DNA of 64,000 nt, from positions 186,001-250,000 of the forward strand of contig NW_026683338.1 of the NCBI RefSeq assembly GCF_030247195.1. The letters run 5' to 3'. Positions 10,699 through 22,269 of this stretch are shown one piece after another (positions within the stretch are counted from its first letter, which is position 1; each line of letters opens with the position of its first letter). The notes under the pieces are model-generated. The model saw nothing but the letters and a program-made list of their open reading frames with translations. It searched no databases and was not told the origin of the DNA. The stretch comes from Topomyia yanbarensis (Eukaryota; Arthropoda; Insecta; Diptera; Culicidae). Made by a program: the position numbers and the translations under genes.

Positions 10699-13174
10699 TT
10701 ACGATATTGGTCAATTCCTTGCCAAGCTTGAAAGTGTTCTCGCTTCCGCTTCAAATTCGCGCCCCTGTTTCATTGTAGGAGAACTCAATATACCGGTTAA
10801 CCTATCGAATAACAATGTCGTCTCACGTTATAAAACTCTCCTGGAATCGTATGGTTTCATATGTACGAACACATTTCCGACTCGCCCAGCTAGTTCAAAT
10901 ATTCTTGATCACGTTGTTTGTAGACTACAGGATGCTGCTCGCTTACGAAACGACACGGTTTACACCATAGTTAGTGATTACGTTCAAATTATATCTTCAT
11001 ATAAACTTGCAGTAAAAAGAGAACCCGTTAATTTGACCAAATCAATAATCAATCATGAAAAACTCAATACCGACTTCCGAAATTTCATAGAAAATATCGA
11101 GTTGATTGATGATGTAGATGTATGTCTTACAAATATCATCACAACCTACAATTCTTTACTTGCGGAAAACACTAGAACGGTCTCCAAAACTTTTAAATGT
11201 AAAGGCGTTTTTTGCCCCTGGATCAATTTAGAGTTGTGGACACTGATTAAAATCAAAAGTAATTATCTGAAACGAGTAAAAAATAACCCCAATGATGAAA
11301 ACCTCAAAGCTCTTCCGCAACACATAACTAAAAAAGTTAATGTAATGAAAAAGCGGTGCAAAAAGGCCTACTTTGAAAACCTTCTATCCAACACTACTCA
11401 TTCAAAACTTTGGAAGAATATTAATACCATTTTTGGTCGTTCAAAGTCGGATGCTCCCATCAGCCTAATTTCCAATGATATCAGAGTCACTGAGACTAAA
11501 GAAGTATGTAATGTTTTCAACGAATATTTCTCTAGTATTGGCAAAAATTTGTCTGACAATATTCCCACGAGTCCCAACTCAAATCCTATTACAAATATAC
11601 AACACGTCCAAGAAACAATCTTCTTGCGTCCTGCAACCAGAAACGAAGTGATCCTTTTGATTAAAGACCTCGAAAAAAATAACAGTTGTGGTCCTGATAA
11701 GATCCCCGCTAGTGTTCTTAAGAGTAACTGTACCAATTTTGCAAATATCCTAACCAAAGCTTTTAATTTAATAATTCAAACCGGCAGGTACCCAGACTGT
11801 TTAAAAATAGCCCGAGTAATTCCAATTTTCAAAGCTGGTGATCCAAACCAACCTTCCAACTATAGACCAATTTCAACATTGTGCGTTTTCAATAAAATTC
11901 TTGAGAAATTGCTCATCACTCGACTACTCGAGTTTTTGAACAAACGCAACATAATTTACAACTACCAGTATGGGTTCAGACAGGGCTGCAGCACTTTAAT
12001 TGCAATGACCGAACTAATTGACTCCATCATTAGTCAAATTGATAGCAAAAGAATTGTTGGTGCCCTTTTTCTGGACCTAAAAAGACCATTCGATACTCTG
12101 GATCACTCAATCCTGCTTAAGAAGTTAGAATGCTATGGTATCAGGGGATTAGCAAATCATATTATTCGTAGCTATCTGTCGCATAGGAACCAATTCGTAT
12201 CTATTGGAGACTCGTGTAGCTCTTATAGACCAATAGAAATAGGAGTGCCCCAAGGCAGTAATATTGGACCACTGTTATTTTTATTGTATATCAATGACCT
12301 AGGTAGACTCGGGTTAAAAGGGACTCCTCGTCTTTTCGCGGATGACACCGCGTTGTTCTACCCGAACAACAACTGCCTGGATATTGTACGCAACATTGAA
12401 TCGGATTTAAAAACACTAACGACGTATTTCAACGAAAACCTTCTTTCCTTGAACCAATCAAAAACTAAATATATGCTGTTTCGTTCATCTGGAAGAGCTA
12501 TAGGCGTGCATCCAGACCCAAGAATGGGACAGTCTGTAATTCAGGAAACTAACTGCTTCAAATATTTAGGACTTCACTTAGACCCCACACTCTCCTGGAT
12601 TGAGCATATTACATCTATAGAGAGAAAAGTTGCATCGTTATGTGGGGCTATGCGTAAAGTATGCTCTTTTGTTCCCCAGCATGTACTTCTAAAATTTTAT
12701 TATGCGCACATCCACTCATTGCTGAACTACCTTGTATCTGTGTGGGGCCGTGCCAGTATTTCGAATCTGAAAAAGCTACAAACGCTTCAAAACAGATGTC
12801 TTAAAATTATTTATAAAAAACCATTTATGTACCCTACTATTTTGTTATACAATAATAATGCCCATAACATTTTACCTTTGCTTGGGTTGACTAACTACCA
12901 AACAATAATGTACATCCACAATGCTTTGCATAATACTATTGCTCATAATAATCTAGAATTTACGACAGGAATTCGAGCTCACAGCACCAGACAAACCAAT
13001 CATTTATTATACTCCAGAGTATCCACGAACCTTGGTCAAAGACGCATTTCTTTCATCGGACCTAAGTTATTCAACCAGTTTTCTACTGATTTAAAGCAAA
13101 TAACATGTCGCACTCGTTTCCAAGCAAAATTGAAACTAATTTTAAAAAATAAAATAAGAGAATTTTTAATATAA
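10699..13174 (+). pseudogene. CR1/L2-like LINE ORF2: endonuclease end, RT, C-terminus
   Basis: An 820-codon open stretch encoding the end of the APE endonuclease (FIVGELNIPV, then SSNILDHVVC) and a complete RT. RT motifs: SCGPDKIPASVLK, NYRPISTLCVFNKILEKL, YGFRQGCST, ALFLDLKRPFDTLDH (motif A), IGVPQGSNIGPLLFLLYINDL (motif B) and RLFADDTALF (motif C, FADD intact). Near the end is the HSTRQTN...GQRRISFIGPKLFN block typical of CR1/L2-like LINEs. There is no RNase H. In the endonuclease GELN replaces the usual GDFN, and motif A has RPFD instead of RAFD, so activity is doubtful although the frame is intact. The start is not a real start: the frame continues upstream of the MITE. Confidence 0.85.
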
Positions 13175-13455
13175 ACTTCGTTCACCACCAATCGAGCTTA
13201 TTCCTTTAGCTATAATTGGTTAACATTTTTTTAAATAAAAACAATTGATAAATGCATTTTTTATAGCAATAAGTAAAAAATAAATTTAAATTATTATGAG
13301 CTTCCTGCAAAGCTACGATGGGACCCTTAAAAGGATTCTTTTCCGCTGGGTACTCGCCGTAGCTTCTTGTCAAATTTTGTGTTTTGTCGGTCTCGTATTG
13401 TTTTTTTTTTTGTTCTCAGCGTTTCCGCGATTCGCAGCTATTTTTTTTTTTTTTT

Positions 13456-13990
13456 GATGATGATGATGATGGGCCCACCTTATACCCCCACAAAGGTGTG
13501 AGCTGAACGAGTTATCTAGAAGATAATTAATATTTTAAATCATGACAAGACCAGTTAACAAAAAAAAACGGACTGGTTCAATTTACAGACATAGCCTTTC
13601 CTTCAAAAGAACGTAACCAGATATATTTCGAATATTCCATCAACAACCAGGGTCCATCAAGAAAATTTCCATTCTGGGAAGATACTTGATAGAATCGGGA
13701 ATTGAACCCAATAGCTTCCATTTCTGATAATTCTCTGTAAGACTCCTCCCGCCTGACCAAGACATCGGTACTACCACCTGCTAAGGTGAGAAGTGACGAG
13801 CCTAGTGGCAGTGCAGAGTCTAATCGAGTTATATCATCCACATCAGGCCACTTTATTGAAAGTTGCGTACCACTAACCCAAGGCAATCCAGGGATATTCC
13901 TTTCCGGGAATACCCTGGATTGATCAGGAATTGAACCCGATATCTTGTTTTATCAGAAGAAATCACCAAGCCCCCCACTCAACGAACCAA
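13456..13990 (-). mobile_element. Possible tRNA-derived SINE (Feilai-like layout)
   Basis: On the minus strand a B-box-like GGTTCAATTCC lies at 13929-13939, about 30-40 nt after a weak A-box-like GGCTTGGTGATTTC. A second GGTTCAATTCC is at 13697-13707. The 3' end is a (ATC)5 triplet run followed by poly-A (13441-13470). A tRNA-like head plus a 3' triplet repeat is the layout described for Feilai SINEs of Aedes aegypti. I cannot confirm the family, and the element is longer than a simple SINE. No protein-coding signal is seen. Confidence 0.35.
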
Positions 13991-14249
13991 CTCCGTTATT
14001 GCCGCTATGGCAGCAATAACCGAGATTAACTCTATTGTCGAGCAAAGCCAGCAAAGCAACTCCATCATCAAATCAGACCCTGATCACAACAAAAGTCTAA
14101 AAGCTTCAATTCAACCCGATGAGCTCTTAGTACTGGTCACCATGTTCGATTTCAAGTTAGTCTCTATCTGTTTATCGCGCGCGTGGCTCAGACTTCTGTA
14201 GACATCTCATTATTTTTAAAAACTATAATAAACAATTAACAAAAATCCA
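13991..14249. other. No recognisable feature
   Basis: A 64-codon plus-strand open frame at 14007-14201 has no motif I recognise. The sequence lies between the possible SINE and the 3' end of the next LINE. Confidence 0.4.
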
Positions 14250-15445
14250 TCATCATCATAGCGAATATAATAACTTAGTGTGACTAAATGCAAATAATAG
14301 AAGAGAAAAAAAATACAATCTTCGTGGTATTACATAGTTATTCAAATAACTCCAAAATATAAAAATTCAAAAAATCTGTCTACAAAGCAGATTTTACGTG
14401 TGAAATACATAGTGTTTTGAACTTCGCTAATGTTGCCGCAAATTTAATATGTCTAGGCATCGAATTGAAAAAACTTATTCCTTTGTACAACAAGGAGTTC
14501 TGTGATCTACTAAATAAAAAGTTAGGTGTTCTTGCATCAGACGCGTTTCTAGTGTTGTACCTATGCACATCACTTCCTCTTTCAATTCGATCACACAAAT
14601 ATCGAGGTAGCATTCCATTAATAATTTTAAAAATGAACACCATTGTTAAGTAATAAATTCTTTGCTTCACAGAGAGCCATTGTAATGCGCTTAGCATGAA
14701 ACTAGAGGAAGTGTATCTGTTACATTTTAAAATTAATCGCATGATTCTATTTTGCAATCGCTGTAACCTCAATACAAAATCGTTAAAACTAGTTTTCTGA
14801 GTTCTATCACATAGATAGTTTTCAAACCACTTATGTGCTATCCCTCCGATACCAAATCGCTCTAAAGTTTTCAAAAGTAAAGGTCTCGAAATTGTCTCAA
14901 AAGCGCGTTTCAGATCCAAAAATACAGCAAATATAGTCTCTTTAACCTCGATTTTCTCTTTCCATTTTGCTAACACTAGATTCAAAGCGGTTTCGCAAGA
15001 GTGTCCCTCTCGGTATCCCGATTGCTCCGGAATTAGCAAATTATTATTATTCAAATAACTCATCAGCTGGCCCTTAACAACAAGTTCTAAAATTTTCTCT
15101 AATGTGTGCAACATGTTAATGGGGCGGTACTCTTCGGCTTTATCCGTCCCAGTAACTTTGGGAATAGGAATCACAAGTGACTCCTTCCAAACTGTCGGCA
15201 CGTGCCCAGTTTATAGCGATTCATTTACAAGATCCAGCAGATCGTGTCCGATGACATGAAAGCAATCCTGTATCACTTTTGCATTGACATTATCGATACC
15301 AGCCGATTTTCCCAAAGAAAAACAAATATCTTTCAATTGTTCAAAAGTGATTGGGTGAAATCCGTCAAATCTACAGTTAGTATGAATCGGCTGTGTTATT
15401 TCCACAGGTTCACTGACCAGCTCAATACTTTGATTGATTTGGCCG
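14250..15445 (-). pseudogene. CR1/L2-like LINE RT with internal deletion
   Basis: A 5'-truncated LINE reading leftwards. RT blocks present: FSLGKSAGIDNVNAKVIQ, EEYRPINMLHTLEKILELV, QSGYREGHSC and AVFLDLKRAFETI (motif A). After NYLCDRTQKTSFNDF the frame passes straight into the C-terminal domain (VLRLQRLQNRIMRLI), so motif B and the FADD motif C are missing; the junction is near 14780. The C-terminus has RYNTRNASDARTPNF and the SLLYKGISFFNSMP block. A stop (TAA) near 15204 interrupts the N-terminal part. The 3' UTR ends in a short ATG triplet run near 14250-14262. Confidence 0.75.
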
Positions 15446-15449
15446 TTGT

Positions 15450-15935
15450 ATTATGATAGAGTAGCAAGGGCTGTTGTCCGTGAACGGCTCATGTCAAGGA
15501 ACCATGGGTTTGCGAGCAGATGTTGTCCGAGTGAAGCGCGTTGACCGAAGGGTCGTTGACACCGGTGGTGAACTCATCCTACGGTTCCCCGTAGGCGAAA
15601 TTTTTTTCTGAACCCGATTTGTTTCACGACGGATTTCTAGTCGGCAGCGCTACTTTGGTGGTCCTTTCGTCACTTCATCTGTAGCTCGGAGTGTATAGTA
15701 GTCACTACTTTGTTGACGGCATCTTAACTATGCTCACCGTGACAAATCTTTTCAACTATATTGTTGACTTTCACGCCAGACATACCTCTTCGAACCTAGA
15801 GTATGCAAAGACCACGTGATGCGATATCTCTTGCATGGTCACGCAGTTTAGGCAAAAGAGTGTCGAAGTATGCCCAAACCGATGCAGGTACTTCCGGAAG
15901 AATCCGTGCCCGGACAAAAACTGCATCCAGTGGAA
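15450..15935 (-). pseudogene. R1/LOA-group LINE, 3' end only
   Basis: At 15935-15780 the minus strand reads HWMQFLSGHGFFRKYLHRFG, then CLNC and SHHVVFAYSRFEE. This is the C-terminal Cys/His domain seen in the R1 element at 24066-24662 (LTQFLSGHSCFRQYLHRFG). The expected third Cys is Tyr here. The remaining ~330 bp towards 15450 would be 3' UTR and shows no motif. The fragment abuts I-group copy 2 directly. Confidence 0.6.
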
Positions 15936-16006
15936 GGGCCATGTAGTCAAAGTTCAGGCACATGAAACGGGTCTAAGAATTCAGCTCAACAAGCCTTTCG
16001 AAGTTT

Positions 16007-17033
16007 TCAATCACCACCGGGTTCAAGATATCGCATCGAATGAGCAATCGATATAAGCTTCCTAGAAAATACAACTAGCTCAGTTTTCTCCGTGGAGAAT
16101 TCGATACCCAGCTTAATAGCCCAAGCAGACAAGTTGTCCAAGGTATTCTGCGATGGTCCTTGTAGATTGACAGCTTTGGGTCCCGTTACAGAAACCACAC
16201 CATCGTCTGCAAGTTGCTTTGACGTGCAGAAATTGTCAAGACATTAATCACAAATTGTATAACAAGGAGCTTAGACATGAGCCCTGGGGAAGGCCCGTGC
16301 AGCTAAATCGTGATGTCGATAAGTCACCGTGCGAAAAATGCATGTGCTTTTCCGACAACAGGTTTAGTATAAAGTTGTTTAAAGTCGCTGAAAGACCATG
16401 CTGGTGCATCTTCTCTGAAAGAATGTTGATAGAAACTGAATCAAAATCCTCCTTAATATCTAGGAACACTGCTCTTTGCTAGCATAGGCCATTTGAATTT
16501 CTGTTGAGAGCAACGCAAGACAACCGTTCGTTCCTTTTGCCTTTGCGAAAACCAAATTGTGTATCTGACAGTAAGCCATTTGCTTCAACCCAATTGCCGA
16601 GGCGGGATAGGATCATTTTCTCGAACAACGTCCGGATACAGGATAGCATTGCGATCGGTCGATATGAATTGTGGTCGGAGGCTGGTTTTCCTGGTTTTTG
16701 GATAGCGATAACCTTCACTTGCCTCCAATCGTGTGGGACAATGTTAGCCTCAAGAAACTTATTGAATAAGTTCAACAAGCGTCTCCTGGCAGAGTCTGGC
16801 CGATTCTTCAAAAAGTTGAATTTGATTCTGTCTTGCCCTGGAGCGTTATTGTTACACGACAAGAGAGCAAGTGAGAACTCCACTATCGAAAACGGTGTTT
16901 CGTTCGCGTGATCGTGAGGGGCGCGGTAAATCTTCTGTGCCGGGGCGGAATCCGGACAAACCTTCTTGGCGAAATCGAATATCCCACGGTTTGAATATTC
17001 CACGCTCTCATTAGTACTGTTTCGGTTTCGCAT
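16007..17033 (-). pseudogene. I-group LINE copy 2: RT region
   Basis: Broken RT pieces. 16479-17033 gives APGQDRIKFNFLKN, NSYRPIAMLSC and TQFGFRKGK. 16248-16469 gives FLDIKEDFDSVSI (motif A) and TGLPQGSCLSSLLYN (motif B). 16007-16222 gives QLADDGVVSVTG (motif C with LADD) and then FSTEKTELVVFSRK. Frame changes separate the pieces. The retained LADD indicates that LEDD in copy 1 is a secondary change. Confidence 0.82.
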
Positions 17034-17048
17034 ACGTCGGGCTGTTCC

Positions 17049-18080
17049 CTAAAGAGTGCTCATCGATGTTTCTCTTGTTAATCCGTCGACGAACCGGCGC
17101 CAATAACCACGTTTTTGGCTTTCGTCATACGTCGCGAACTGTCTAAACCTAGCGGGTAACTCGTCGTTTCGGAAGGTCTTATACGCGGCAGCCTTCTCCG
17201 CGTACACATCTATACACTCTTTATCCCACCAGAGATTGGGAGAACGTTTTTGTATGTTCGCGCTAGGTACTGGCTTAGTCTGAGCTTGATTTGAGCTGTC
17301 GAGAATCCAGGCAGCCAAAAAGATGTACTCTTCCTCCGGAGAAAATTTTTGAGTAGATTCGATATCGTCGGATATCGCGGCAGCGTAGCTCTTCTAATCG
17401 ATATTTCGTATGAGGTCATACGAAATATTGATTGTTTCCAATGGCCTTGAGCCGTTATTGATTGAGACTGCGATCGGCAGATGGTCGCTACCGTGGGGAT
17501 CAGGGATTACCTTCCACGCGCATTCTAACTGTAGCGAGGTCGAGCAAAGGGATAAATCTAATGCGCTTGGGCGCGCTGTTGGGGGAGGAATCCGTGTCAT
17601 TTCACCCATGTTTAGAATCATCATAAAAGCCAACCCCATTCCGTACCGTGAGAGCTAAAGTCTCCTAAAACTAGTCGCGGTGCAGGCAGAGATTCTATGA
17701 TGTCGTGCAGCCGGCGATGCCCAATCGCGGTGTTGGGGGGGATATATATGGAAGCTATGCAAAGATTTGTGTCTTTGGTTCTTACTTGACAAGCGACAAC
17801 TTCAATACCTGTTATCGAGGGGAGGTTAATTCTGTAGAAGGAATAGCATTTTTCGATCCCCAAAAGCACATCTCCATAGGGGGTGCTCGGTTCAGGCGAA
17901 TAATATTAAAATCGTGGAAGTTGAGATCTATATCTGAAGTTAACCAAGTTTCTCATAATGCAAATGCATCGCAACTCAAACTATTTATTTAAATTTTGAA
18001 ATAATCGATTTTCGGGATGATACTTCTGCAATTCCACTGTTGAACAGTGATCAAATCCGTGACCTCGTTCGATGAGTTAG
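17049..18080 (-). pseudogene. I-group LINE copy 2: endonuclease region
   Basis: Endonuclease pieces in several frames: 17621-17869 with VVACQVRTKDTNLCIASIY and LVLGDFSSHGTEWG, then 17394-17639 with PSALDLSLCSTSL and DPHGSDHLPIAV, then 17049-17318 with NLWWDKECIDVYAEKAAAYK. Between about 17628 and 17640 a deletion removes sequence present in copy 1. Non-functional. Confidence 0.8.
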
Positions 18081-19401
18081 CCATCGAAGGGTACAATCGC
18101 TGAAAGGAGGGGCCATTTAGCATTCAACTGCTTCAAAAATGTTCTTACTGTAGGGAGAAAAACTAACATAAGACTTTTGAAAGGATCAGTTATATTGAAA
18201 GTTTTTATTATCCAGTCCACTATGTTCGAGAGTTTGATAATTCCAGCACTGTGATTATTCTCGACCTGAAACAAAGGAATACTTGGGATTTTTGATGTTC
18301 CTGGAAATGCTGGGAACTCCTTCTCTGAGCTTAAGCCTCCGAGACCAGGAGCTACTTGCTTCGGTTTGGTTGCAATACGACCAAAAGATGTGACTTTCGG
18401 AGCCACGTCAAGGGATACCTTCTGGCTTTTACAAGGAACTTTAGGAGAGGAAATGTTCCTCCTCTTCCTATAACTTCTAGGCGCCCTAGTAGAAGCTCCC
18501 TCCATCTTGTAGGTCATCAGCCTCGCTCGCCAGGAGGCAAGTGAGCATAGATGTTTGTTGAGGATAGTGGCCTAGCTTTGTTTAGTATTTCTGCGAAAGA
18601 ACGTTCGGATCGTCCTAACGTAGCAAGGGAACGTTTTAGTTTATCCCCGCATAGTTCGTACGCGGGACATGCCGAGATATCATGCAGATTCTCTGCACAG
18701 CAAGAACACTTCTCAGCATTCTTACTGCACTTATCATCCACATGATTCTCACCGCATTTTCCACAGCGGGCCTTATTGCTACAATGAGTGACCCAATTGT
18801 TTACACTTTGTGCAATTCATGACCCGCGGTACAAACAGACGCACAGGCAGACGAAACTTGTGCAAGAAGACGTAATTTGGCTAAGCGGTACCAGCGAAGG
18901 TCACCCGATAAGAGTTTGATTGGAGATACGTTTTTGAACCATCCCCCGCTACTACTACTGAGTGCAAACGCTTGCACTCAAGTATTTTCACTGGCTGAAG
19001 TAAGCGGTCTCTAAAACGGCCAACCCCGCATTGCAACAGATCCTCGCATGTCAAACTCTCATCGGTGACAACGCCTTCAGACTATTCTTTTACAGCTGGA
19101 ATATACACGTAATAGTCTTTCTTAAAGTGCTCGCAGCAAGCAATATCGTTTGCCTGCTTTGAGTTAGTCTACACGACCCTCAGCCTCTCTGAGCGGACCT
19201 TTTTATTTCGGCCACAGCCGAGAATCGTTTCGTCAGGTCTTTCGAAATCTGTAATAGTTTCAGCGATTTCGTTTTGGGCCGAAAGAAGACCACAAAGGGA
19301 CCGGTCGAGAGCTCTGAATATTGTTTGGGTCGGGGGAGAGCCTTAGGAGTCAACTCGATCTCCATTTGGCCATCCGGGGAGGGAACCATCGACACCGTCA
19401 A
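18077..19401 (-). pseudogene. I-group LINE copy 2: ORF1 region
   Basis: Decayed gag-like ORF1. 19180-19401 carries the start (MTVSMVPSPDGQMEIEL) and FVVFFRPKTKSLKLLQISK. 18517-18741 keeps a third zinc knuckle CSCCAENLHDISAC. 18077-18517 is the basic C-terminal region, ending in the family form NITDPFKSLMLVFLPTVRTF that copy 1 lost through its 94-bp duplication. Confidence 0.78.
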
Positions 19402-19476
19402 CGCACGGGATCAGCACCAGCGCAAAGGGAAAAAACCGTAAATGTATCAAAAAGGTAGATTTCACTTATCTGTATA

Positions 19477-20521
19477 CCGTCAAACGGGGTAACTTGCAAC
19501 AGCGGGGTAACTTGCAACACTTGAACATGTTTCTGTTCAGATTAATTTAACAACGCTAATAATAGTGTTTGCAATTTAGCATTATAGCTGTCAAAAGCCA
19601 GCATATGTTAAAAGATAATCATGTACTACCAGTCATTATTTTCGGTTTCTTTAGCGCGATAGTGTAATCTTCTGTATTTGGAGATATTTCAATAAAAAAC
19701 AAACTGAAATGTCGTGCTTTGGTCCACTTCAATGATACGAGCATTTCATTTGTATCTCTTACGTACAGATCGAGTATACAACAACAAACGTTACTGTTTG
19801 ATACATGTTTGTTTACCCTCTCAAATATATGCAAGATAACGATTTAACTATATTAACTACCTATGTGGGGTAACATGCAACAGTATTTTGTCTTATTACT
19901 ATTATGACTCTAGCCATCTGGCTGATTGAGCGTTTCAAATAATAGTCTTTATAGCATTTTGAATCAAATTTTAAAGGTATAACCTACAACTAGAATATGA
20001 AAATGCTCCTTAAATACAGAACAGTACCAGGAAGTCGTCTTTACGTGAACTTGCTTCTCTAGCAATACTAGAAAATTCTCAATCCCTATCTTCTTATACT
20101 CAACTCAGGAGTGGAACCAAAAAAAAAATTTCGGAGGGGGTCGTTGTTAATACGTTGTTGATTATAAACAACATGGGCATCCAAATTATAGTACATTTGG
20201 TCGCTGTTCTTTGTAAATAACATGGGTATCCAAATTATCGTACATTTGGTCAATGTACTAAAGGTAAACAAAAATATACAGCAATAGACTTCAATGAAGT
20301 TCATGTGTTGCAAGTTACCCCATATGCGGGGTTACTTGCAACAGGCATATTTTTTGGCCATCGTGAAAACAGGGAATGATGCTTTGATTTGTAAAATACC
20401 ATTTAGTAGTCTTTATACTCCCATTAGCGCTTGCACATATTGAAAATTATTCTAATGTTACAGCATTTTTAGTTATACCGCTTTGAAGTTGAAAAGTGTT
20501 GCAAGTAACCCCGTTTGACGG
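19477..20521. mobile_element. 1.05-kb non-autonomous DNA transposon with TA duplication
   Basis: Terminal inverted repeats start CCGTCAAACGGGGT (19477) and end ACCCCGTTTGACGG-like (20521); about 25 bp match with one difference. TA flanks both sides (19475-19476, 20522-20523), as for Tc1/mariner-like MITEs. The motif GGGGTAACTTGCAAC recurs: at the left terminus, at 19503-19517, at 19866-19880 (variant), near 20303-20340 as an inverted pair, and at the right terminus. A ~32-bp direct repeat (ACATGGGCATCCAAATTA) occurs at about 20170 and 20219. No transposase is visible. It sits in the 5' leader of I-group copy 2. Confidence 0.82.
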
Positions 20522-20789
20522 TATTCGTTTCCCACGACGCAGCTTTTATATCTGGTTTTTGTTCAATCCTCACTTTGAGAACAAAAGGCTGAGGAATACA
20601 GCCAAACGGTTAACACACGCAGAAGAGAAGATAAAAGTCTAAAACCTCGAAGAGGCAGAGAATGCGCAAGATAACCTTGAACGCGGATTAGCGCTGTTCT
20701 TTTTCGCATGGACTGGAAACAAAACACTTATATCTCGATCGAGCGATGCGTAGAGACTGATTTATATTAGTCATTGTTTTCATTTTATG

Positions 20790-21680
20790 AATTTGAAAAA
20801 CCTTTTTTCGTTTTTCGATTTATTTTTGCTTTTCTCATATAAAGAAAGGCACTTAAATCACGGTAAAAATCAAATTTTTAACCGAGGTCCTTAGGGCCGA
20901 GAGTCATATTCCATTCGATTCAGTTCGTCGAGATCGGGAAATGTCTGTGTGTATGTAAGTTTGTATGTGTGTGTCATTTAAACTCACACAATTTTCTCAG
21001 AGATGGCTTAACCGATTTTCACAAACTTAGTTTCATCTGAAAGGTATAATGCTTCCATAAGCTGCTATTGAATTTTTAATTGACCATACTTCCGGTTCCG
21101 GTCATACAGAAAATTCCTCTATAAATTGGTACAACCATGATGTCCAAATGATGTAAAACATTACAATGGGTGCAACATTAGTCTTGTTTGCGGCTCTGGA
21201 TCATTGATGATCAATCAAAGTAGCTTTGACCACATTGGCCACCTTTGACGGTTCATGATGCCTTCGGGTACTCGCCAAGTTCCTAAATTAATATCACACC
21301 TATTACCCAGCAAATTCTTGACCGATTTTTACAAACTTGATTTCAAATGAAAGATACAGTAATGCCATTGACTACTGCTGAATTTCATTCGTGATTCCGG
21401 AGGTGGTTAGTAAGGTTACACCTGAATTTCCCATATTAATCGTTACAATCGTAATACCTCAGAGGCTAAAAACTATTGATATGGTCACCAAATTACTTCG
21501 ATTCGCACGTCTACATCACTGATTGCCAATCAAACATTCTTTGAATATATTATCCATTATTGACGATTTCAGAAGTGCCGGATTCTATTCCACAATTTAA
21601 GTCACGTCGGTTCTTCGGTGATGACTATTCTCAAACCAAGTCTTGAGAAGGCAAAATAAGCAATTGAGTATTGCGTGTTT
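20790..21680. repeat. Mosquito-type dispersed repeat with GTTCGTCGAGAT motif
   Basis: Contains CTTTTCTCATATAAAGAAAGGC near the left end, then a conserved block at about 20895-20955 (ATTCGATTCAGTTCGTCGAG, AAATGTCTGTGTGTATG). The text ACCGATTTTCACAAACTTAGTTTC occurs near 21010 and in variant form near 21320. Towards the right end is CAAGTCTTGAGAAGGC, a weak inverted match to the left end. Diverged relatives lie at 52190-52440 and 53446-53575. No coding capacity. Confidence 0.55.
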
Positions 21681-22269
21681 ACGACGTGTTAAAGATGCAG
21701 GTCTATTTTAGAAATGTGTTTGGTTGATTATTACTGGCTGTGAAAAACATAATTGTTTGGTACTGTACATGTTGTCTTTTTATGAAGTGGGTTTTTATGT
21801 CAATAGGGCCAAGTGTTATGCTTGGAATGCATGGTCTGAAGGTTTAATTTATTTTAGCTTTGTCAGTAATTCTTGTGTGGCATGGTTTTGTCATGTTCGA
21901 TGTAAGATTTTCGAGTCGTGGGCAACTATCGGTTTGAGATGCTTTGTAGCGTCGTAGGTTGGGTTCAATTAATATTATGTTTGGGGTATGGTTGGTATTG
22001 GTATAGTACAGGTATAGTACACCATCCTAATTAAGATCAAGGTATGGCGTAGTGAAATGAAGTCATAGCTTGATGTGGCTGTGTTGGGATTCATTGTTAT
22101 TTTGTTGCTAAGGGTGTATGTGTTATAATGACTTTGGTTCCTTAATGTGTAAATTGTAACAATATGATTTGATTTTATACATGATTACGTTTTAATTAGT
22201 CTATTGTTGTGTTCGATTACTAGCTTTTTTTGTTTTGGCGTTCATTATTTGGCAATTTGGGTCTAAAAT
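21681..22269. other. AT-rich sequence, perhaps the 3' part of the gypsy relic
   Basis: No gene seen. It lies directly downstream (minus sense) of the integrase relic at 22270-23196, so it could be that element's 3' region or LTR. I cannot define LTR ends. Confidence 0.3.

Larger units (their letters stand above)
10284..13460 (+). mobile_element. CR1/L2-like LINE, 5' truncated and interrupted by a MITE
   Basis: A LINE lacking ORF1 and the start of its endonuclease. The first 150 bp (10285-10433) read GGVAIYVRKNISHRVV and CFYRPPS, an APE-domain segment. The frame resumes exactly after the MITE at 10437-10698. Then follow the rest of the endonuclease, RT and a C-terminal domain, ending at 13174. 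The 3' part is AT-rich and runs into a poly-T tract. Clade assignment to CR1/L2 and relatives rests on the RT signature and on the missing RNase H. Confidence 0.7.
15936..20770 (-). mobile_element. I-group LINE, copy 2 (decayed)
   Basis: A second member of the family at 2131-7955, in the same orientation, with many stops and indels. It lacks the RNase H and C-terminal part: the 3' side starts within the post-RT region. It has an internal deletion at about 16055, corresponding to about 3770-4165 of copy 1. The 5' leader (19402-20770) is split by a TA-flanked MITE at 19477-20521; the leader resumes with a stretch matching copy 1 near 7815-7950 (CCTTGAACGCGGATTA). It is useful as a comparison for ancestral residues. 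Confidence 0.8.

Noticed and set aside
13697..13939. tRNA genes from GGTTCAATTCC boxes
   Set aside because: No cloverleaf with matching acceptor stem around either box; treated as a possible SINE promoter only.
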